Shown: positions 33,052 through 42,985, counted from the stretch's first letter. The stretch: 64,000 nt of DNA from Spirosoma aureum (GCF_011604685.1 NZ_CP050063.1:8659001-8723000); one strand, 5' to 3'. Numbers and translations: made by a program. The notes: generated by a model not told the origin, from the sequence alone.

Positions 33052-34047
33052 TTATAAGCTCTCTTTTGCTTCTTCTTTCAATTGGGCCTTATCAATCGGT
33101 ACAACACCTACTGATTCACAAACCAGTCCACCGCCCAGATTCGACAATCCGGCAATAATACTGGCCGATTGCTTCAAAGCCACACAGCAGGCGGCAATAC
33201 TGATGACCGTATCGCCCGCTCCCGACACGTCGGCAATCTTACGAATGTGCGCTGGCAACTGGCGTTTTTCGCCGTTGAAATCAATAAATACACCTCGCTC
33301 AGAAAGCGTAATTAAGGCTCCCTTTACATTAAGTCTGTCTTTTAATTCTTCGACAGCCGCCTGAAACTCTTCGGCATTATCTACATCGAATTCAAGTTTC
33401 AATCCTTCGCGTAGTTCTTTCAGGTTGGGCTTAAACAGGGTCGTGTTTTGGTAGGACAGGAAGTTTCGCTTTTTCGGATCAACCACCGTGGGCACTCCCT
33501 GCTCATTGGCAAAGTCAGTGATTTCAGCGATGGCTTCTTTACTCAATACCCCTTTATCGTAATCCTCAAAAATAATAACATGACAGGTTGGGATCAGCTC
33601 TTTAGCCTTGGCGATCAACTGATTCCGTTCCTCGCTGGTGATGTATCTATCGGTCTCTGTATCGACCCGCACGACCTGTTGAGAGCTGGCAATAATACGC
33701 TCTTTAATCGTTGTAATTCGGTCGTTACTACGGATGAGTCCATCGCAGTTAAGCTTTCGTTCATTGAGTTGCCCAATCAGTCGGTCACCGGGTTCGTCGG
33801 TTCCAATGACCGAACAGATGATCGCTTCGGCGCCTAATGCCTGTACGTTCAGTAACACATTACCGGCTCCCCCGAGCCGAAGTTCGCGCCGGTCGACGGT
33901 TACAACAGGCACAGGCGCTTCGGGCGAAATGCGCTCAACATGCCCCCACACATAAGAATCGAGCATTACATCGCCTATAATCAGGACGCGCAGTTTATCG
34001 AATTGGTCGAACAGTTCGTCAATGGTCATATCCAGGACCGGACTCAT
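33052..34047 (-). CDS. rfaE1: D-glycero-beta-D-manno-heptose-7-phosphate kinase (HldE kinase domain)
   Basis: A 331-residue PfkB/ribokinase-family kinase. It has VLIIGDVMLDSYVWG near the start, SPEAPVPVV, RLGGAGNVLLN, and the catalytic DVSGAGDTV near residue 275. It matches the N-terminal kinase half of E. coli HldE (SPEAPVPV is diagnostic). It phosphorylates heptose 7-phosphate at C1 on the way to ADP-heptose for the lipopolysaccharide core. The adenylyltransferase half is absent and must be encoded elsewhere, as is usual in organisms with separate RfaE1 and RfaE2. Confidence 0.9.
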   Translation of the reverse strand: MSPVLDMTIDELFDQFDKLRVLIIGDVMLDSYVWGHVERISPEAPVPVVTVDRRELRLGGAGNVLLNVQALGAEAIICSVIGTDEPGDRLIGQLNERKLNCDGLIRSNDRITTIKERIIASSQQVVRVDTETDRYITSEERNQLIAKAKELIPTCHVIIFEDYDKGVLSKEAIAEITDFANEQGVPTVVDPKKRNFLSYQNTTLFKPNLKELREGLKLEFDVDNAEEFQAAVEELKDRLNVKGALITLSERGVFIDFNGEKRQLPAHIRKIADVSGAGDTVISIAACCVALKQSASIIAGLSNLGGGLVCESVGVVPIDKAQLKEEAKESL

Positions 34048-34513
34048 AGGCGCAAATCATCTTGTTTCAGGATACAAAGAAACGAAAAGCAGCAGTGATT
34101 TTCGAACGGAGTCTGGTAGATTGAGGAAGCGGAGCCTCGCTGCTGCATCTTTCAATAAAACTTGCCTCCCAAAACGCGCTTTGCCTGAACGATACGAAAA
34201 AAGTATATTGAGCTTTTATTAAAGAGACGTTTTCACAAAAAACACAGTTTATACCACTGACTTACCTGGCTTTCCCGTTCCACTGTCGGCTCATTGCTAT
34301 GCAACGTACCTCACTAAAAATAGAACCAGACTCAATGCCATTCCTCACTGTCAAATGCTTCCTGAGGATTATTTTAGCAGGATATTAGAAATAATCCAGA
34401 CAAGAACCTTTAAGAAATAAACTCATTGGCAATCTTTGTTGTGCGAGAGTTGGATAGGCGATTGTTCACCAACTACAAAACAAATTAGATAAGCCCTCTC
34501 AATCACATACCTT
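34048..34513. other. Intergenic region, 466 bp, between divergent rfaE1 and xylB
   Basis: No credible gene. It holds a perfect 9-bp inverted repeat GGATTATTT/AAATAATCC (34366-34374 and 34389-34397) about 120 bp before xylB, and a weaker AGTTGG/CCAACT pair nearer the gene. Either could be a regulator site for xylose genes; no regulator gene is adjacent. Confidence 0.45.
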
Positions 34514-35998
34514 ATGTATTTCCTTGGCTTCGACCTGGGCAGTTCGTCCGTTAAAGCGTGTTTAGTTAATGCCGAAAGCGGTACTGCCGTTGCTTCTGCT
34601 TTTTTTCCTGAAACCGAAATGGCAATCGAAGCTCCTCAGCCGGGTTTCGCCGAACAACAACCCGAAAACTGGTGGAAAAACGCCTGTCTGGCCAGTAAAG
34701 CTGTTCTGAAAAAAGCCAATGTTCAACCCGGCGACGTAAAAGCCATCGGTATTTCTTACCAGATGCACGGACTGGTTGTTGTCGACAAAGACTTTACGGT
34801 TCTACGCCCATCCATCATCTGGTGCGACAGCCGGGCGGTTCCTTTTGGCAATCGTGCGTTCGATGATCTTGGCCATGATCGTACCCTTCAACATCTACTC
34901 AATTCACCCGGCAACTTCACGGCGGCCAAGCTCGCCTGGGTGAAAGCTCATGAACCCGATGTATACGCTCAGATGCATAAATTTATGCTTCCTGGCGATT
35001 ATCTGGCGGCCCGTATGACTGGTGATATTGTAACAACGGCTTCGGGCCTGTCGGAAGGCGTGTTCTGGGATTTTCAGGACGATCAGCCAGCCAAATTCTT
35101 ACTCGATTATTTTGGCTTCGATTCAGGTCTAATTCCAACGATCAAACCAACCTTTGCTCCGCAGGGTGAGTTAAGTGCGTCGGCAGCAGCCGAGCTTGGT
35201 CTCTCTGCCGGAACGCCCATTACCTATCGCGCTGGCGATCAACCCAACAATGCCTTCTCGCTGAACGTATTGGAGCCAGGTCAGATTGCGGCCACTGCCG
35301 GGACCTCAGGTGTCGTTTATGGCGTCAGCGACCAGATTAGCTACGATTCAAAATCGCGGGTCAACACCTTTTTGCACGTCAGCCACACGGCCCAGACACC
35401 CCGTTATGGTGTGTTGATGTGCGTTAACGGAACTGGCATTCTCAACAGTTGGCTACGCAACCAGGTATTACGTCGCAGCATTGGTTACGATGAGATGAAT
35501 GTTCTGGCTCATGAAGCCCCCATCGGCGCTGACGGGTTACTATGCCTGCCTTTTGGCAATGGAGCCGAACGTATTCTTGAAAACGCCGATTTAGGCGCTT
35601 CATTTCATGGTCTGCAATTAACCCGGCATGGTTTACCGCATTTCATCCGTGCCGCTCAGGAAGGGATAGTATTTGCGTTATATTATGGCATCCAGATCAT
35701 GGAGAGCGTTGGTGTGGGTTTGCAAACGATCAGAGCGGGTGAGGCCAATATGTTCCTGAGTCCTCTTTTCCGCGACACACTCGCCAACCTGACCGGTGCG
35801 TCTATCGAACTTTACAACACCGATGGCGCACAAGGCGCAGCCCGCGGAGCCGGTATAGGATTGGGTTATTATAAAAATGCCACTGAAGCCTTTGCCGGTT
35901 TGCACGTTGTCCGCACCATCGAGCCAGACATGCGGGCGCAGGAAGCCTACCGCGATACGTATGAACGATGGCTGGAGGTATTACATCAAAATGATTAA
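34514..35998 (+). CDS. xylB: Xylulokinase
   Basis: A 494-residue FGGY-family kinase that phosphorylates D-xylulose to xylulose 5-phosphate. The N-terminal phosphate loop is GFDLGSSSVKACLV. The substrate box SYQMHGLVVVD and the catalytic aspartate in IWCDSRA follow. The C-terminal ATP domain has ATAGTSGVVYGV and GEANMFLSPLFRDTLANLTG. Length matches the family. Xylose isomerase lies 1.4 kb downstream on the same strand, with two small genes between. The upstream gap of 466 bp should hold the promoter. Confidence 0.94.
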   Translation: MYFLGFDLGSSSVKACLVNAESGTAVASAFFPETEMAIEAPQPGFAEQQPENWWKNACLASKAVLKKANVQPGDVKAIGISYQMHGLVVVDKDFTVLRPSIIWCDSRAVPFGNRAFDDLGHDRTLQHLLNSPGNFTAAKLAWVKAHEPDVYAQMHKFMLPGDYLAARMTGDIVTTASGLSEGVFWDFQDDQPAKFLLDYFGFDSGLIPTIKPTFAPQGELSASAAAELGLSAGTPITYRAGDQPNNAFSLNVLEPGQIAATAGTSGVVYGVSDQISYDSKSRVNTFLHVSHTAQTPRYGVLMCVNGTGILNSWLRNQVLRRSIGYDEMNVLAHEAPIGADGLLCLPFGNGAERILENADLGASFHGLQLTRHGLPHFIRAAQEGIVFALYYGIQIMESVGVGLQTIRAGEANMFLSPLFRDTLANLTGASIELYNTDGAQGAARGAGIGLGYYKNATEAFAGLHVVRTIEPDMRAQEAYRDTYERWLEVLHQND

Positions 35999-36033
35999 TA
36001 GTTGTTTTTCACCGTAACATAAAAATACTATTT

Positions 36034-36777
36034 ATGAAATTGTCGGCTTTCTTTGTCTTGCTTATTGCTGTTGTGTCAAGCTGTACTCCTAAGATCCAAG
36101 TTGTTACGCTACGGGGCTCAAATGTCCAACCCGACAAGGAAGGTTTAGTGCTGGACAATGACACGCTGACACTGCGTTATAGTTTTTCGAGCGAACGTGG
36201 GCAAATGAATATTTCACTGGTCAATAAATTAAATCAACCTTTATACGTTGACTGGAAACGCTCATCATTTATCATTGGGCAGGAAAAACTGGATTATTGG
36301 CACGATGTCGCCAGTATTGATTTGACAGAGTCTACTTATGGTTCTCGATATAGCCGTTATTCCATCTCTTCCATTCAGGGCACAGTCTCCAAAGAGGAAC
36401 AAATTACGTTTATCCCTCCTCAAACGAAGGTCAGTAAACAGCAATTTGTCGTATACCCAAACGGAATATTAAGCCTGCCCGGAACACCGGAACTTATAGA
36501 AGAAAAACCGACGTGGAATCCTGGTCGTAAAAAACCAGTCGTTATAAGCAACTATAAGTACCCTGCGCCCCAATCTCCGCTCACGTTTCGGAATTATCTA
36601 ACGCTTTCTACCGATAAAGACTTTAAAAGTGAGTTTCACATCGATACAAAGTTTTGGGCTTCAGATGTGCAAATACTCCCCCGCGATCAGGTATTTTCTC
36701 AGTTCAATGGTACATATACCTTGCCCGTATCCTTCAAAAAACCAGACGGATTTTATATAAACCTGCCTACTGAGTAG
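36034..36777 (+). CDS. Hypothetical lipoprotein
   Basis: A 247-residue protein with a signal peptide and lipobox VVSSC (Cys17). A beta-rich domain follows: LTLRYSFSSERGQMNISLVNKLNQPLYVDWKRSSFIIG, then a second half with QVLPRD-like and LPVSFKKPDGFYINL strands. The middle (IDLTESTYGSRYSRYSISSIQG, TFIPPQTKVSKQQF) resembles small secreted proteins of Bacteroidetes with no known role. It is 36 bp after xylB and may be co-transcribed, but no sugar-binding motif is visible. Family not recognised. Confidence 0.65.
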   Translation: MKLSAFFVLLIAVVSSCTPKIQVVTLRGSNVQPDKEGLVLDNDTLTLRYSFSSERGQMNISLVNKLNQPLYVDWKRSSFIIGQEKLDYWHDVASIDLTESTYGSRYSRYSISSIQGTVSKEEQITFIPPQTKVSKQQFVVYPNGILSLPGTPELIEEKPTWNPGRKKPVVISNYKYPAPQSPLTFRNYLTLSTDKDFKSEFHIDTKFWASDVQILPRDQVFSQFNGTYTLPVSFKKPDGFYINLPTE

Positions 36778-36798
36778 TCATCATTCCCGAACATCGTC

Positions 36799-37260
36799 AT
36801 GCACCCCACCTTTGCTAAACTCAACTATAAATCCCAGCCCGAAATTACGGTCATCAACGCTCCTGAAGAGTTTGCGGCCGTTGTTGATACGATGCGGCCA
36901 TTCGGCGCTATCATTACGAATCCGGAGGAAATTCGGGAGGGTGGTTTCCTCATTGCCTTTGTAAAAACGCAGCAGGAAGTTGATCAAATCAGCGAACTGG
37001 TAGCGCAAAAAATTCAGGGCGATGGCCTGCTATGGTTCGCTTACCCGAAAGGCTCATCGAAAAAGTATACATGTGACTTCAATCGGGACACCGGTTGGAC
37101 CACACTGGGTAAACTCGGTTTTGAAAGTGTTCGGATGATCGCGATTGACAATGACTGGAGTGCATTACGTTTCCGCCGGGTTGAGTATATCAAAAAAATG
37201 ACACGTCAGCCCAGCCGTGCCATGACCGACGCCGGAAAGAGCAAAACCTCTGACGAATAA
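36799..37260 (+). CDS. Small cytoplasmic protein, DUF3052-like
   Basis: A 153-residue soluble protein. The two-part alpha/beta pattern (LNYKSQPEITVINAPEEF...FLIAFVKTQQEVDQISELV...DGLLWFAYPKGSSKKYTCDF...LGKLGFESVRMIAIDNDWSALRFRRVEYI) fits the DUF3052 family, which has no known activity. The basic tail after residue 130 is probably disordered. It begins 21 bp after the lipoprotein stop, in the same unit, and is followed by a small terminator before xylA. Confidence 0.65.
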   Translation: MHPTFAKLNYKSQPEITVINAPEEFAAVVDTMRPFGAIITNPEEIREGGFLIAFVKTQQEVDQISELVAQKIQGDGLLWFAYPKGSSKKYTCDFNRDTGWTTLGKLGFESVRMIAIDNDWSALRFRRVEYIKKMTRQPSRAMTDAGKSKTSDE

Positions 37261-37350
37261 AGCACATTAGTCGAGTATTAATTTCTACCAATATCTGGAT
37301 TTAGCGCGTAAATAAGAAACCTGAAAGTCCAGTCTTCCTATAGTTGCTAT

Positions 37351-37384
37351 AGTCCCAAGAGCTACTGACCTTTGGGACTTTATT
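37351..37384 (+). terminator. Small hairpin before xylA
   Basis: AGTCCCAA (37351-37358) pairs with TTGGGACT (37372-37379), followed by TTTAT. It may end the upstream unit or attenuate into xylA, which begins 20 bp later. Confidence 0.55.
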
Positions 37385-37404
37385 TGTTTCAAAACCCTAT
37401 AAGT

Positions 37405-38745
37405 ATGTCTGGTACAAAATTAACCCTTGGCGAAAAAACGTATTTCCCATTTCTGGAAAAACCAGTCCAGTACGAAGGTCGCGAATCCGACAACCCACTA
37501 GCCTTCAAATTTTACGACGCTAACCGGCCCATCCTCGGAACACCCATGAAGGATTTGTTCCGATTTGCTACCGCCTACTGGCATACCTTCTGCGGAACTG
37601 GCGCTGATCCGTTTGGCCCCGGCGTTAAACACTTTCCCTGGGACCAGAACGCGGATCGACTCGCAGCTGCCCACGACAAAATGGATGCAGCCTTTGAGTT
37701 TATCACCAAAATCGGCATGGAATACTACTGTTTCCACGATGTCGATGTGGCTCCCGAAGGCAACTCCAATGCTGATTTCGAGAAGAACTTCCGTGCCATT
37801 GTCGATTATGCCAAACAGAAACAAGCCGCGAGTGGCGTTAAACTGCTCTGGGGTACTGCCAATCTGTTCTCTCATGAACGCTACATGAATGGTGCTTCGA
37901 CCAATCCAGACTTTCATGTACTGGCGCACGGAGGCTGGCAGGTGAAGAACGCTATCGACGCAACGATTGAGCTGGGTGGCCGGGGTTACACGTTCTGGGG
38001 TGGTCGTGAAGGCTACATGTCTCTGCTCAATACCAATATGAAACGGGAGCAGGAGCACCTGGGCAAATTCCTGCAAATCAGCCGCGACTATGCCCGTAAG
38101 CAGGGCTTCAAAGGTGCTTTTTACATCGAGCCTAAACCGATGGAGCCCACGAAACACCAATATGACTTTGATGCAGCCACGGTCGTAGGCTTTTTGAACC
38201 GTTTTGGCCTGCAGGATGATTTTGAGTTGAACATCGAGACAAACCATGCCACCTTAGCCAGCCATACCTTCGCACACGAGTTGCAGGTAGCCGCTGACAA
38301 CAACATGCTCGGATCGATTGACGCTAACCGGGGTGACTACCAGAATGGCTGGGATACCGATCAGTTTCCGGTGGATGTGTATGAATTGACCGAAGCCATG
38401 CTGGTGATTCTGGAAGCAGGTGGTTTAAAATCAGGTGGCGTAAATTTTGACGCCAAGACCCGCCGAAATTCGACGGATCTGGAGGATATTTTTATTGCTC
38501 ACATTGGCGGTATGGACACGTTTGCGCGTGCAGCAATTGCCGCCGAAGCCATTCTGGGCAAGTCAAAATACAAGCAGTTGCGGGCCGATCGGTATGCAAG
38601 CTACGACAGCGGGGAGGGTGCTCGTTTTGAAAAGGGCGAGCTAACTCTGGACGACCTGCGGGCGTATGCCCTGGCCAATGGCGAGCCTAAACAGCTCAGC
38701 GGCAAGCAGGAGCTATACGAAATGATTCTTAATCAGTATATTTAA
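37405..38745 (+). CDS. xylA: Xylose isomerase
   Basis: A 446-residue class II xylose isomerase that converts D-xylose to D-xylulose with two divalent metals. Key segments: [10 protein letters not shown] (catalytic His), [16 protein letters not shown] (first metal Glu), [16 protein letters not shown], and [20 protein letters not shown] with the metal aspartates. I start at ATG 37405 ([11 protein letters not shown]), the usual family start, not at an upstream TTG in the terminator. It pairs with xylB to feed the pentose phosphate pathway. A 25-bp palindrome follows the stop. Confidence 0.95.
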   Translation: MSGTKLTLGEKTYFPFLEKPVQYEGRESDNPLAFKFYDANRPILGTPMKDLFRFATAYWHTFCGTGADPFGPGVKHFPWDQNADRLAAAHDKMDAAFEFITKIGMEYYCFHDVDVAPEGNSNADFEKNFRAIVDYAKQKQAASGVKLLWGTANLFSHERYMNGASTNPDFHVLAHGGWQVKNAIDATIELGGRGYTFWGGREGYMSLLNTNMKREQEHLGKFLQISRDYARKQGFKGAFYIEPKPMEPTKHQYDFDAATVVGFLNRFGLQDDFELNIETNHATLASHTFAHELQVAADNNMLGSIDANRGDYQNGWDTDQFPVDVYELTEAMLVILEAGGLKSGGVNFDAKTRRNSTDLEDIFIAHIGGMDTFARAAIAAEAILGKSKYKQLRADRYASYDSGEGARFEKGELTLDDLRAYALANGEPKQLSGKQELYEMILNQYI

Positions 38746-38750
38746 CCAGG

Positions 38751-38803
38751 TTTTGGAATAAGCTGTGCCACGGTTCCAAACCGTGGCACAGCTTATTCCA
38801 AAA
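38751..38803. terminator. Palindromic terminator after xylA, 25-bp perfect arms
   Basis: Arms 38751-38775 and 38779-38803 are exact complements with a 3-nt CCA loop. The left arm starts TTTTGG and the right ends CCAAAA, giving T-tracts on both strands. Confidence 0.88.
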
Positions 38804-38825
38804 TGATGACTCTATCTTTCGTCCT

Positions 38826-39281
38826 ATGAAAATTGTACTGCTACTTCTGATAACCCTTGCTTTTTGTCCGGCCATCGCCCAAACATCCAGTACTGATGAA
38901 GCGGCTGTTCGGGCTTCTGTCAATCAATTGTTTGAGGGTATGAAAAAAGCCGACTCGACAATGATAAAGCTCATCTTTACACCGGGTGCCCGCTTACAAA
39001 CGGTTGTCAATAAGCAGGGCGAAGTATCCGTACAGGACGACGCTATTGGTAAATTTATATCATCGGTCGGGAAGGCAAAACCCGGCGCTCTGGATGAGCG
39101 GCTATCCGGCATGGATATCAAAATTGATGGTGAGCTGGCCACCGCCTGGACGCCCTACTCGTTTTACTACAATGGGCAGCAAAGTCACTGCGGAGTCAAT
39201 GCGTTTACACTGGTAAAAATGGCAGGCATCTGGAAAATTCAGAACATTATCGACACCCGAAGAAAGCAGGGCTGTCCGTAG
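38826..39281 (+). CDS. Secreted NTF2-like protein
   Basis: A 151-residue protein with a signal peptide (MKIVLLLLITLAFCPAIAQ). A single NTF2-like cone follows: a helix VRASVNQLFEGMKKADSTMIKLIF, then curved strands ARLQTVV, ATAWTPYSFYYNGQQSHCGVNAFTLVKM, GIWKIQNIIDTRR. This is the SnoaL/DUF4440-type fold, which may be a small binding protein or enzyme. It resembles putative lumazine-binding family proteins of Bacteroidetes. Catalytic residues cannot be named. It stands alone, facing the crotonase gene. Confidence 0.75.
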   Translation: MKIVLLLLITLAFCPAIAQTSSTDEAAVRASVNQLFEGMKKADSTMIKLIFTPGARLQTVVNKQGEVSVQDDAIGKFISSVGKAKPGALDERLSGMDIKIDGELATAWTPYSFYYNGQQSHCGVNAFTLVKMAGIWKIQNIIDTRRKQGCP

Positions 39282-39298
39282 ACCGATTCATAGCGAGC

Positions 39299-40114
39299 CT
39301 ACATCTGCCAGTTGGGCTTTCGTTTTTCCAGAAAAGCAGCCATTCCTTCTCTGGCATCGGGAGTCTGCTGAAGCTGCTGAAATTGCTCGTACAGATAGGC
39401 CTGCTGTTCATTCGACGGCAGGTTTTTTAGTTGCTGATAAGCTCGCAGGCCAAACTGCATAGCCGTTGGAGAGAACTGCTTCAGCTCATGGGTCAATTCT
39501 TTAGTTGCAGCGTCCAATCCAGGGAATGGCACTAGATGAGTTACCAGACCCAACGCCTGCGCATCCGAAGCCGACAGTATTCGGGCCCGTAAACACAAAT
39601 CGATAGCCGTTCGGGCAGGCATAATCTCAAGCAGAACAGCCAGTACCTGAAACGGGAATAATCCGCGCTTAACTTCCGGCAAACTAAACGTAGCCGATTC
39701 AGCCGCAATCGCATATGTACTGCCGCCAACGAGCAAAAAACCACCCGCATAAACAGGTCCCTGTATGCAGGCAATGCATGGCTTGTGCAGGTCGGCCAGT
39801 AGCTCTCCTAACCGAATCGGCTCCGACGGTTCAGGCACAGTAGCCTGTTCCACCTCTCCCACCGATAACGCTTTCAGATCCATACCGGCGCAAAACGTGT
39901 CGCCTGCAGCCGCCAGAACAACTAGCCAAACGGCTGTATTATGATGGGCATGGGTAAGCGCAAAAGCCAGTTCGTTCAGCATAGCCGGGTTCAGGGCATT
40001 CTTCTTTTCTGGCCGGTTAAGCGTTATCGTCAGCACATGGTCATCGAGCGATGTCAGTAGATAACGAAAGCCGTTGACAGGTAGTTGAGCGGTTTGATCG
40101 ACGGTGTAAAACAT
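39299..40114 (-). CDS. Enoyl-CoA hydratase/isomerase family protein
   Basis: A 271-residue crotonase-fold enzyme. The oxyanion-hole region is AAGDTFCAGMDLKAL, followed by the second glycine box IQGPVYAGGFLLVGGSTYAIA and SLPEVKRGLFPFQVLAVL. The N-terminal LTITLNRPEKKNALNPAML is typical. It hydrates or isomerises acyl-CoA thioesters, as in fatty-acid or amino-acid breakdown. The usual acid/base Glu pair is not both obvious (AGGFLLVGG replaces the common AGGGxxL), so the exact reaction is open. No other beta-oxidation gene is near. Confidence 0.87.
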   Translation of the reverse strand: MFYTVDQTAQLPVNGFRYLLTSLDDHVLTITLNRPEKKNALNPAMLNELAFALTHAHHNTAVWLVVLAAAGDTFCAGMDLKALSVGEVEQATVPEPSEPIRLGELLADLHKPCIACIQGPVYAGGFLLVGGSTYAIAAESATFSLPEVKRGLFPFQVLAVLLEIMPARTAIDLCLRARILSASDAQALGLVTHLVPFPGLDAATKELTHELKQFSPTAMQFGLRAYQQLKNLPSNEQQAYLYEQFQQLQQTPDAREGMAAFLEKRKPNWQM

Positions 40115-40251
40115 GGGCGAAAAGTAGTGAATTACCGTTTACGATTTTATGCCTGTTACTTAGCCATTGAAATGGGAGTCTTGCCCGGAGTTTATCTACT
40201 GCAAGCCGACGTTGATAGGCAATCGATGATCCAAAAGATCCTGAAAAATAG

Positions 40252-41229
40252 CTAGACTAATTGTTTCCAGGTACCTTTTACCCAGTTGTATTTGAGTGTG
40301 CTGGGCAAAGCCTTCCACCAGTATTTATTCATCTCAACGGCAAATGACGGCTGCATATAGCAGTTAATCACACAACCCTCACAGTCAGGTAATCGGCCTT
40401 CCAGCGCTACTAACTTCTGAACTTCGTCGGAACGGTACAGGTCATGCAAACGACCATCAATGGCGAAGTCTTTCAGACCTAAGTGATAACAGGGCAGCAC
40501 TAATTTATTTTCAGGAGAAATAACGATCGTTGTGCTGGCCGCTTTACAGATAGGGGCCTCAATATGGTTGCCCCCATCGAGTCGAAGCTGGATAAACGCT
40601 TCATTGAGGTAAACGTTTTTCTGTTTGCCCCACCACGATAACTCGCTCAGCGCCTGATCAGACAAACGGGAACCGGTTTCAACCGCATTATAGTCAAAAA
40701 CAGGATTCAGGATTAGCACCAGATCGTTTGGCAGGCAAATTTCCTCGTGCATCTGCCTGATTTGCTGAATGTTCCGATCAAATACGGTGAATAGAATATC
40801 AGGACGTTCACCCAGTTGACGAGCCAGGACAATCGACTCCATCACCTTGTCGAAACACCGCACTCCCCGCGACTGATCGTGCTCTTCAGCCACGGGCGAA
40901 TCGAGCGAGAAATGGAGCATGTCGACCAATCCCCGCAACCGATCGGCGTATTTTGGATACAGAAGGGCGTTGGTCGTTACAGTTGTGATGAAACCAAGCC
41001 GCTTCGCTTCCTGGAGTAGTTCGGGTAACTGGCGGTGAAGCAAAGGTTCGCCACCTGTAAAATCAACTACCCGGACGCCCAGTTTCTTCAGATCACGCAG
41101 ATTGTCACGCACGTTATCCAGCGTAACGTAAGGTGAAGGCCGCTCCCATATATCACAAAAACTACACGTGGCGTTACAGCGGTACGTCACATAGTAATTA
41201 CATAAAACCGGATGGGAGACAAGGCGCAT
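40252..41229 (-). CDS. Radical SAM protein with SPASM-like C-terminus
   Basis: A 325-residue radical S-adenosylmethionine enzyme. The [4Fe-4S] motif is C18-x3-C22-x2-C25 (YRCNATCSFCDIW), followed by VVDFTGGEPLLHRQLPEL (SAM-binding GGEP). The C-terminal part has further cysteines (PICKAASTTIVISP, LPCYHLG, CEGCVINCYMQP), consistent with a twitch/SPASM domain that binds another cluster. I start at ATG 41229; nine codons upstream lie in an inverted repeat and are unlikely. Relatives modify peptides or lipids. The downstream strand neighbours give no substrate clue. Confidence 0.88.
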   Translation of the reverse strand: MRLVSHPVLCNYYVTYRCNATCSFCDIWERPSPYVTLDNVRDNLRDLKKLGVRVVDFTGGEPLLHRQLPELLQEAKRLGFITTVTTNALLYPKYADRLRGLVDMLHFSLDSPVAEEHDQSRGVRCFDKVMESIVLARQLGERPDILFTVFDRNIQQIRQMHEEICLPNDLVLILNPVFDYNAVETGSRLSDQALSELSWWGKQKNVYLNEAFIQLRLDGGNHIEAPICKAASTTIVISPENKLVLPCYHLGLKDFAIDGRLHDLYRSDEVQKLVALEGRLPDCEGCVINCYMQPSFAVEMNKYWWKALPSTLKYNWVKGTWKQLV

Positions 41230-41236
41230 AAGCAGA

Positions 41237-41293
41237 GAGCGAGGAACATGGGGCACGGGGCGGAATAACTCGTTCTGCCCCGAGCTCCTCGCT
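41237..41293. repeat. Inverted repeat between accD and the radical SAM gene
   Basis: GAGCGAGGA (41237-41245) and its complement TCCTCGCTC (41285-41293) form the outer arms; GGGGCA and TGCCCC add an inner stem with a few mismatches. It lies between two same-strand genes and probably acts as a terminator or processing hairpin after accD. Confidence 0.65.
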
Positions 41294-41298
41294 CCACG

Positions 41299-42141
41299 CT
41301 ATTGAAGCATTCTGAACAGGTTCGTCAATTTATCTTTCAAATCTTTCCGATCAACGATAAAATCGAGAAAGCCATGATCCAGAACAAACTCAGCGCTTTG
41401 GAAACCTTTGGGCAGATCTTTACCGATGGTTTCGCGAATAACACGCGGCCCGGCAAAACCAATTAACGCTTCTGGCTCGGCAATATTAAAATCGCCAAGC
41501 ATCGCATAGGACGCAGTAACACCACCTGTTGTAGGATCTGTCAGTAGCGACACGTAAGGTATTTTAGCTTCCGATAACAGGGCTAGTTTAGCGGACGTCT
41601 TGGCCATTTGCATGAGCGAAAAACCAGCTTCCATCATCCTCGCACCACCCGATCGGGATATCATCAGGAAAGGCGTCTTATTTTTAATGGCATAATCGAT
41701 GGCGCGGGCAATTTTTTCGCCAACGACCGATCCCATCGAACCGCCAATAAAGTTAAAATCCATGACCGCCATCGTTACCGTACTACCATTCATTGGGCCA
41801 TAGGCCGTCCGAACAGCATCTTTCAGCCCCGTTTTGGCGATCGTTGACTTTACCCGATCCGGATAGGCTTTTGTGTCGACAAATTTCAGTGGATCAGCAG
41901 ACGTCATATTCGCATCGAGTTCGGTGAATTCGTTATCATCGAACAGGATAGAAAAATAGGCCTCTGAGCCAATTTTTTCGTGATAATTACAATGAACACA
42001 GGTGTATGCATTGAGCTTATGCTCACGGGTATGCATTGCTTTTTTGCAGTTTGGGCATTGATACCACAGACCGTCGGGAGCCTCCCGTTTCATTTCGGTC
42101 GGGGTTTGAATACCCTTATCTTTTCGGACGAACCAAGACAT
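41299..42141 (-). CDS. accD: Acetyl-CoA carboxylase carboxyltransferase subunit beta
   Basis: A 280-residue subunit that, with AccA, transfers the carboxyl group from biotin to acetyl-CoA to give malonyl-CoA, the first step of fatty-acid synthesis. The N-terminal zinc ribbon [20 protein letters not shown] (ending CVHC) and the crotonase-like core ([38 protein letters not shown]) are intact. The segment [17 protein letters not shown] is also typical. It is monocistronic here, followed by a hairpin. The gene partner accA is not in the window. Confidence 0.95.
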   Translation of the reverse strand: MSWFVRKDKGIQTPTEMKREAPDGLWYQCPNCKKAMHTREHKLNAYTCVHCNYHEKIGSEAYFSILFDDNEFTELDANMTSADPLKFVDTKAYPDRVKSTIAKTGLKDAVRTAYGPMNGSTVTMAVMDFNFIGGSMGSVVGEKIARAIDYAIKNKTPFLMISRSGGARMMEAGFSLMQMAKTSAKLALLSEAKIPYVSLLTDPTTGGVTASYAMLGDFNIAEPEALIGFAGPRVIRETIGKDLPKGFQSAEFVLDHGFLDFIVDRKDLKDKLTNLFRMLQ

Positions 42142-42245
42142 AGTCTAAGTTTACAGTTGATAGCCTGCTGTCAGACAGGCCGGTTTTTAGTTGACAGTGC
42201 CAATATGGGGCGTAAAGATACGAAGACCATTGACCAATCTCCCAT

Positions 42246-42944
42246 CTATAAGGTCAGATAATACTTTCGTCGGGCTGGCTCAAATTTTTCGATGGCATAG
42301 CGTAGTGCCGTACGAGGCATTTGATGAACATGATCGTGCAAAAATTCCTCCAGTGCATCTACATTACGCTTACCAACTTCACGTAGCATCCAGCCCACTG
42401 CTTTGTGAATCAGATCGTGTTTATGGGCCAATAAAGCCTCCGAAATAGCAAATGTGTCGGCAAACTGACCCGCCCGAATGAAAGCCATTGTCGAAACAAT
42501 AGCAATCCGCTGACTCCACAAATGATCTTCCTGAGCCAGTTCATACAAGACAGACCGATCATTCTGGAGCAAGGGCCGACCAACAAGATGCGGGCAAGTG
42601 ACATCAACCAGATCCCAGTTGTTGATGTAACGTCGATTCGCCACATATCGATCCATCAGGACTTCCTGTTCTATCGAACTTGTTTTTCTGGCCTGATAGA
42701 CCCAGATCAAGAGCCCGGTCATCCGCATTTCGTGAAATGGTTCACGGAGTAATTGTTCGACATCATCCATTGGAAGACGCAGGTATTGTTTGGCTATACT
42801 GTGTTGCTGCGGCATAGAAAGCCCCAGAAATTGATCGCCCTCTCCATATTGACCGGGCTTGGTTTTAAAAAACCACGCCAAAGTTTTTGCCCGTTCGGGG
42901 TCAGCATGGGCCAGTAAGTTAGTTTTTACGTCCGTATAGGTCAC
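42246..42944 (-). CDS. DNA alkylation repair protein, AlkD-like HEAT-repeat family
   Basis: A 232-residue all-helical protein of the AlkD superfamily: six or seven short HEAT-like repeats without a membrane helix. Key family segments are NWDLVDVTCPHLVG, LWSQRIAIVSTMAFIRAGQF and LIHKAVGWMLREVGKRN. The Asp in WDLVD and the downstream Arg fit the AlkD active-site region. AlkD excises bulky or positively charged alkylated bases without base flipping. It is transcribed behind ftsZ but separated from it by a terminator, so it is its own unit. Confidence 0.87.
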   Translation of the reverse strand: MTYTDVKTNLLAHADPERAKTLAWFFKTKPGQYGEGDQFLGLSMPQQHSIAKQYLRLPMDDVEQLLREPFHEMRMTGLLIWVYQARKTSSIEQEVLMDRYVANRRYINNWDLVDVTCPHLVGRPLLQNDRSVLYELAQEDHLWSQRIAIVSTMAFIRAGQFADTFAISEALLAHKHDLIHKAVGWMLREVGKRNVDALEEFLHDHVHQMPRTALRYAIEKFEPARRKYYLTL

Positions 42945-42985
42945 AGGCTCTTGCCTTTCGCTGTTTTGGTTAATTATTGCAAAGA

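Noticed and set aside
37498..38247. A 249-codon minus-strand frame inside xylA.
   Set aside because: xylA on the other strand has all catalytic motifs; the antisense frame is a shadow of its codon bias.
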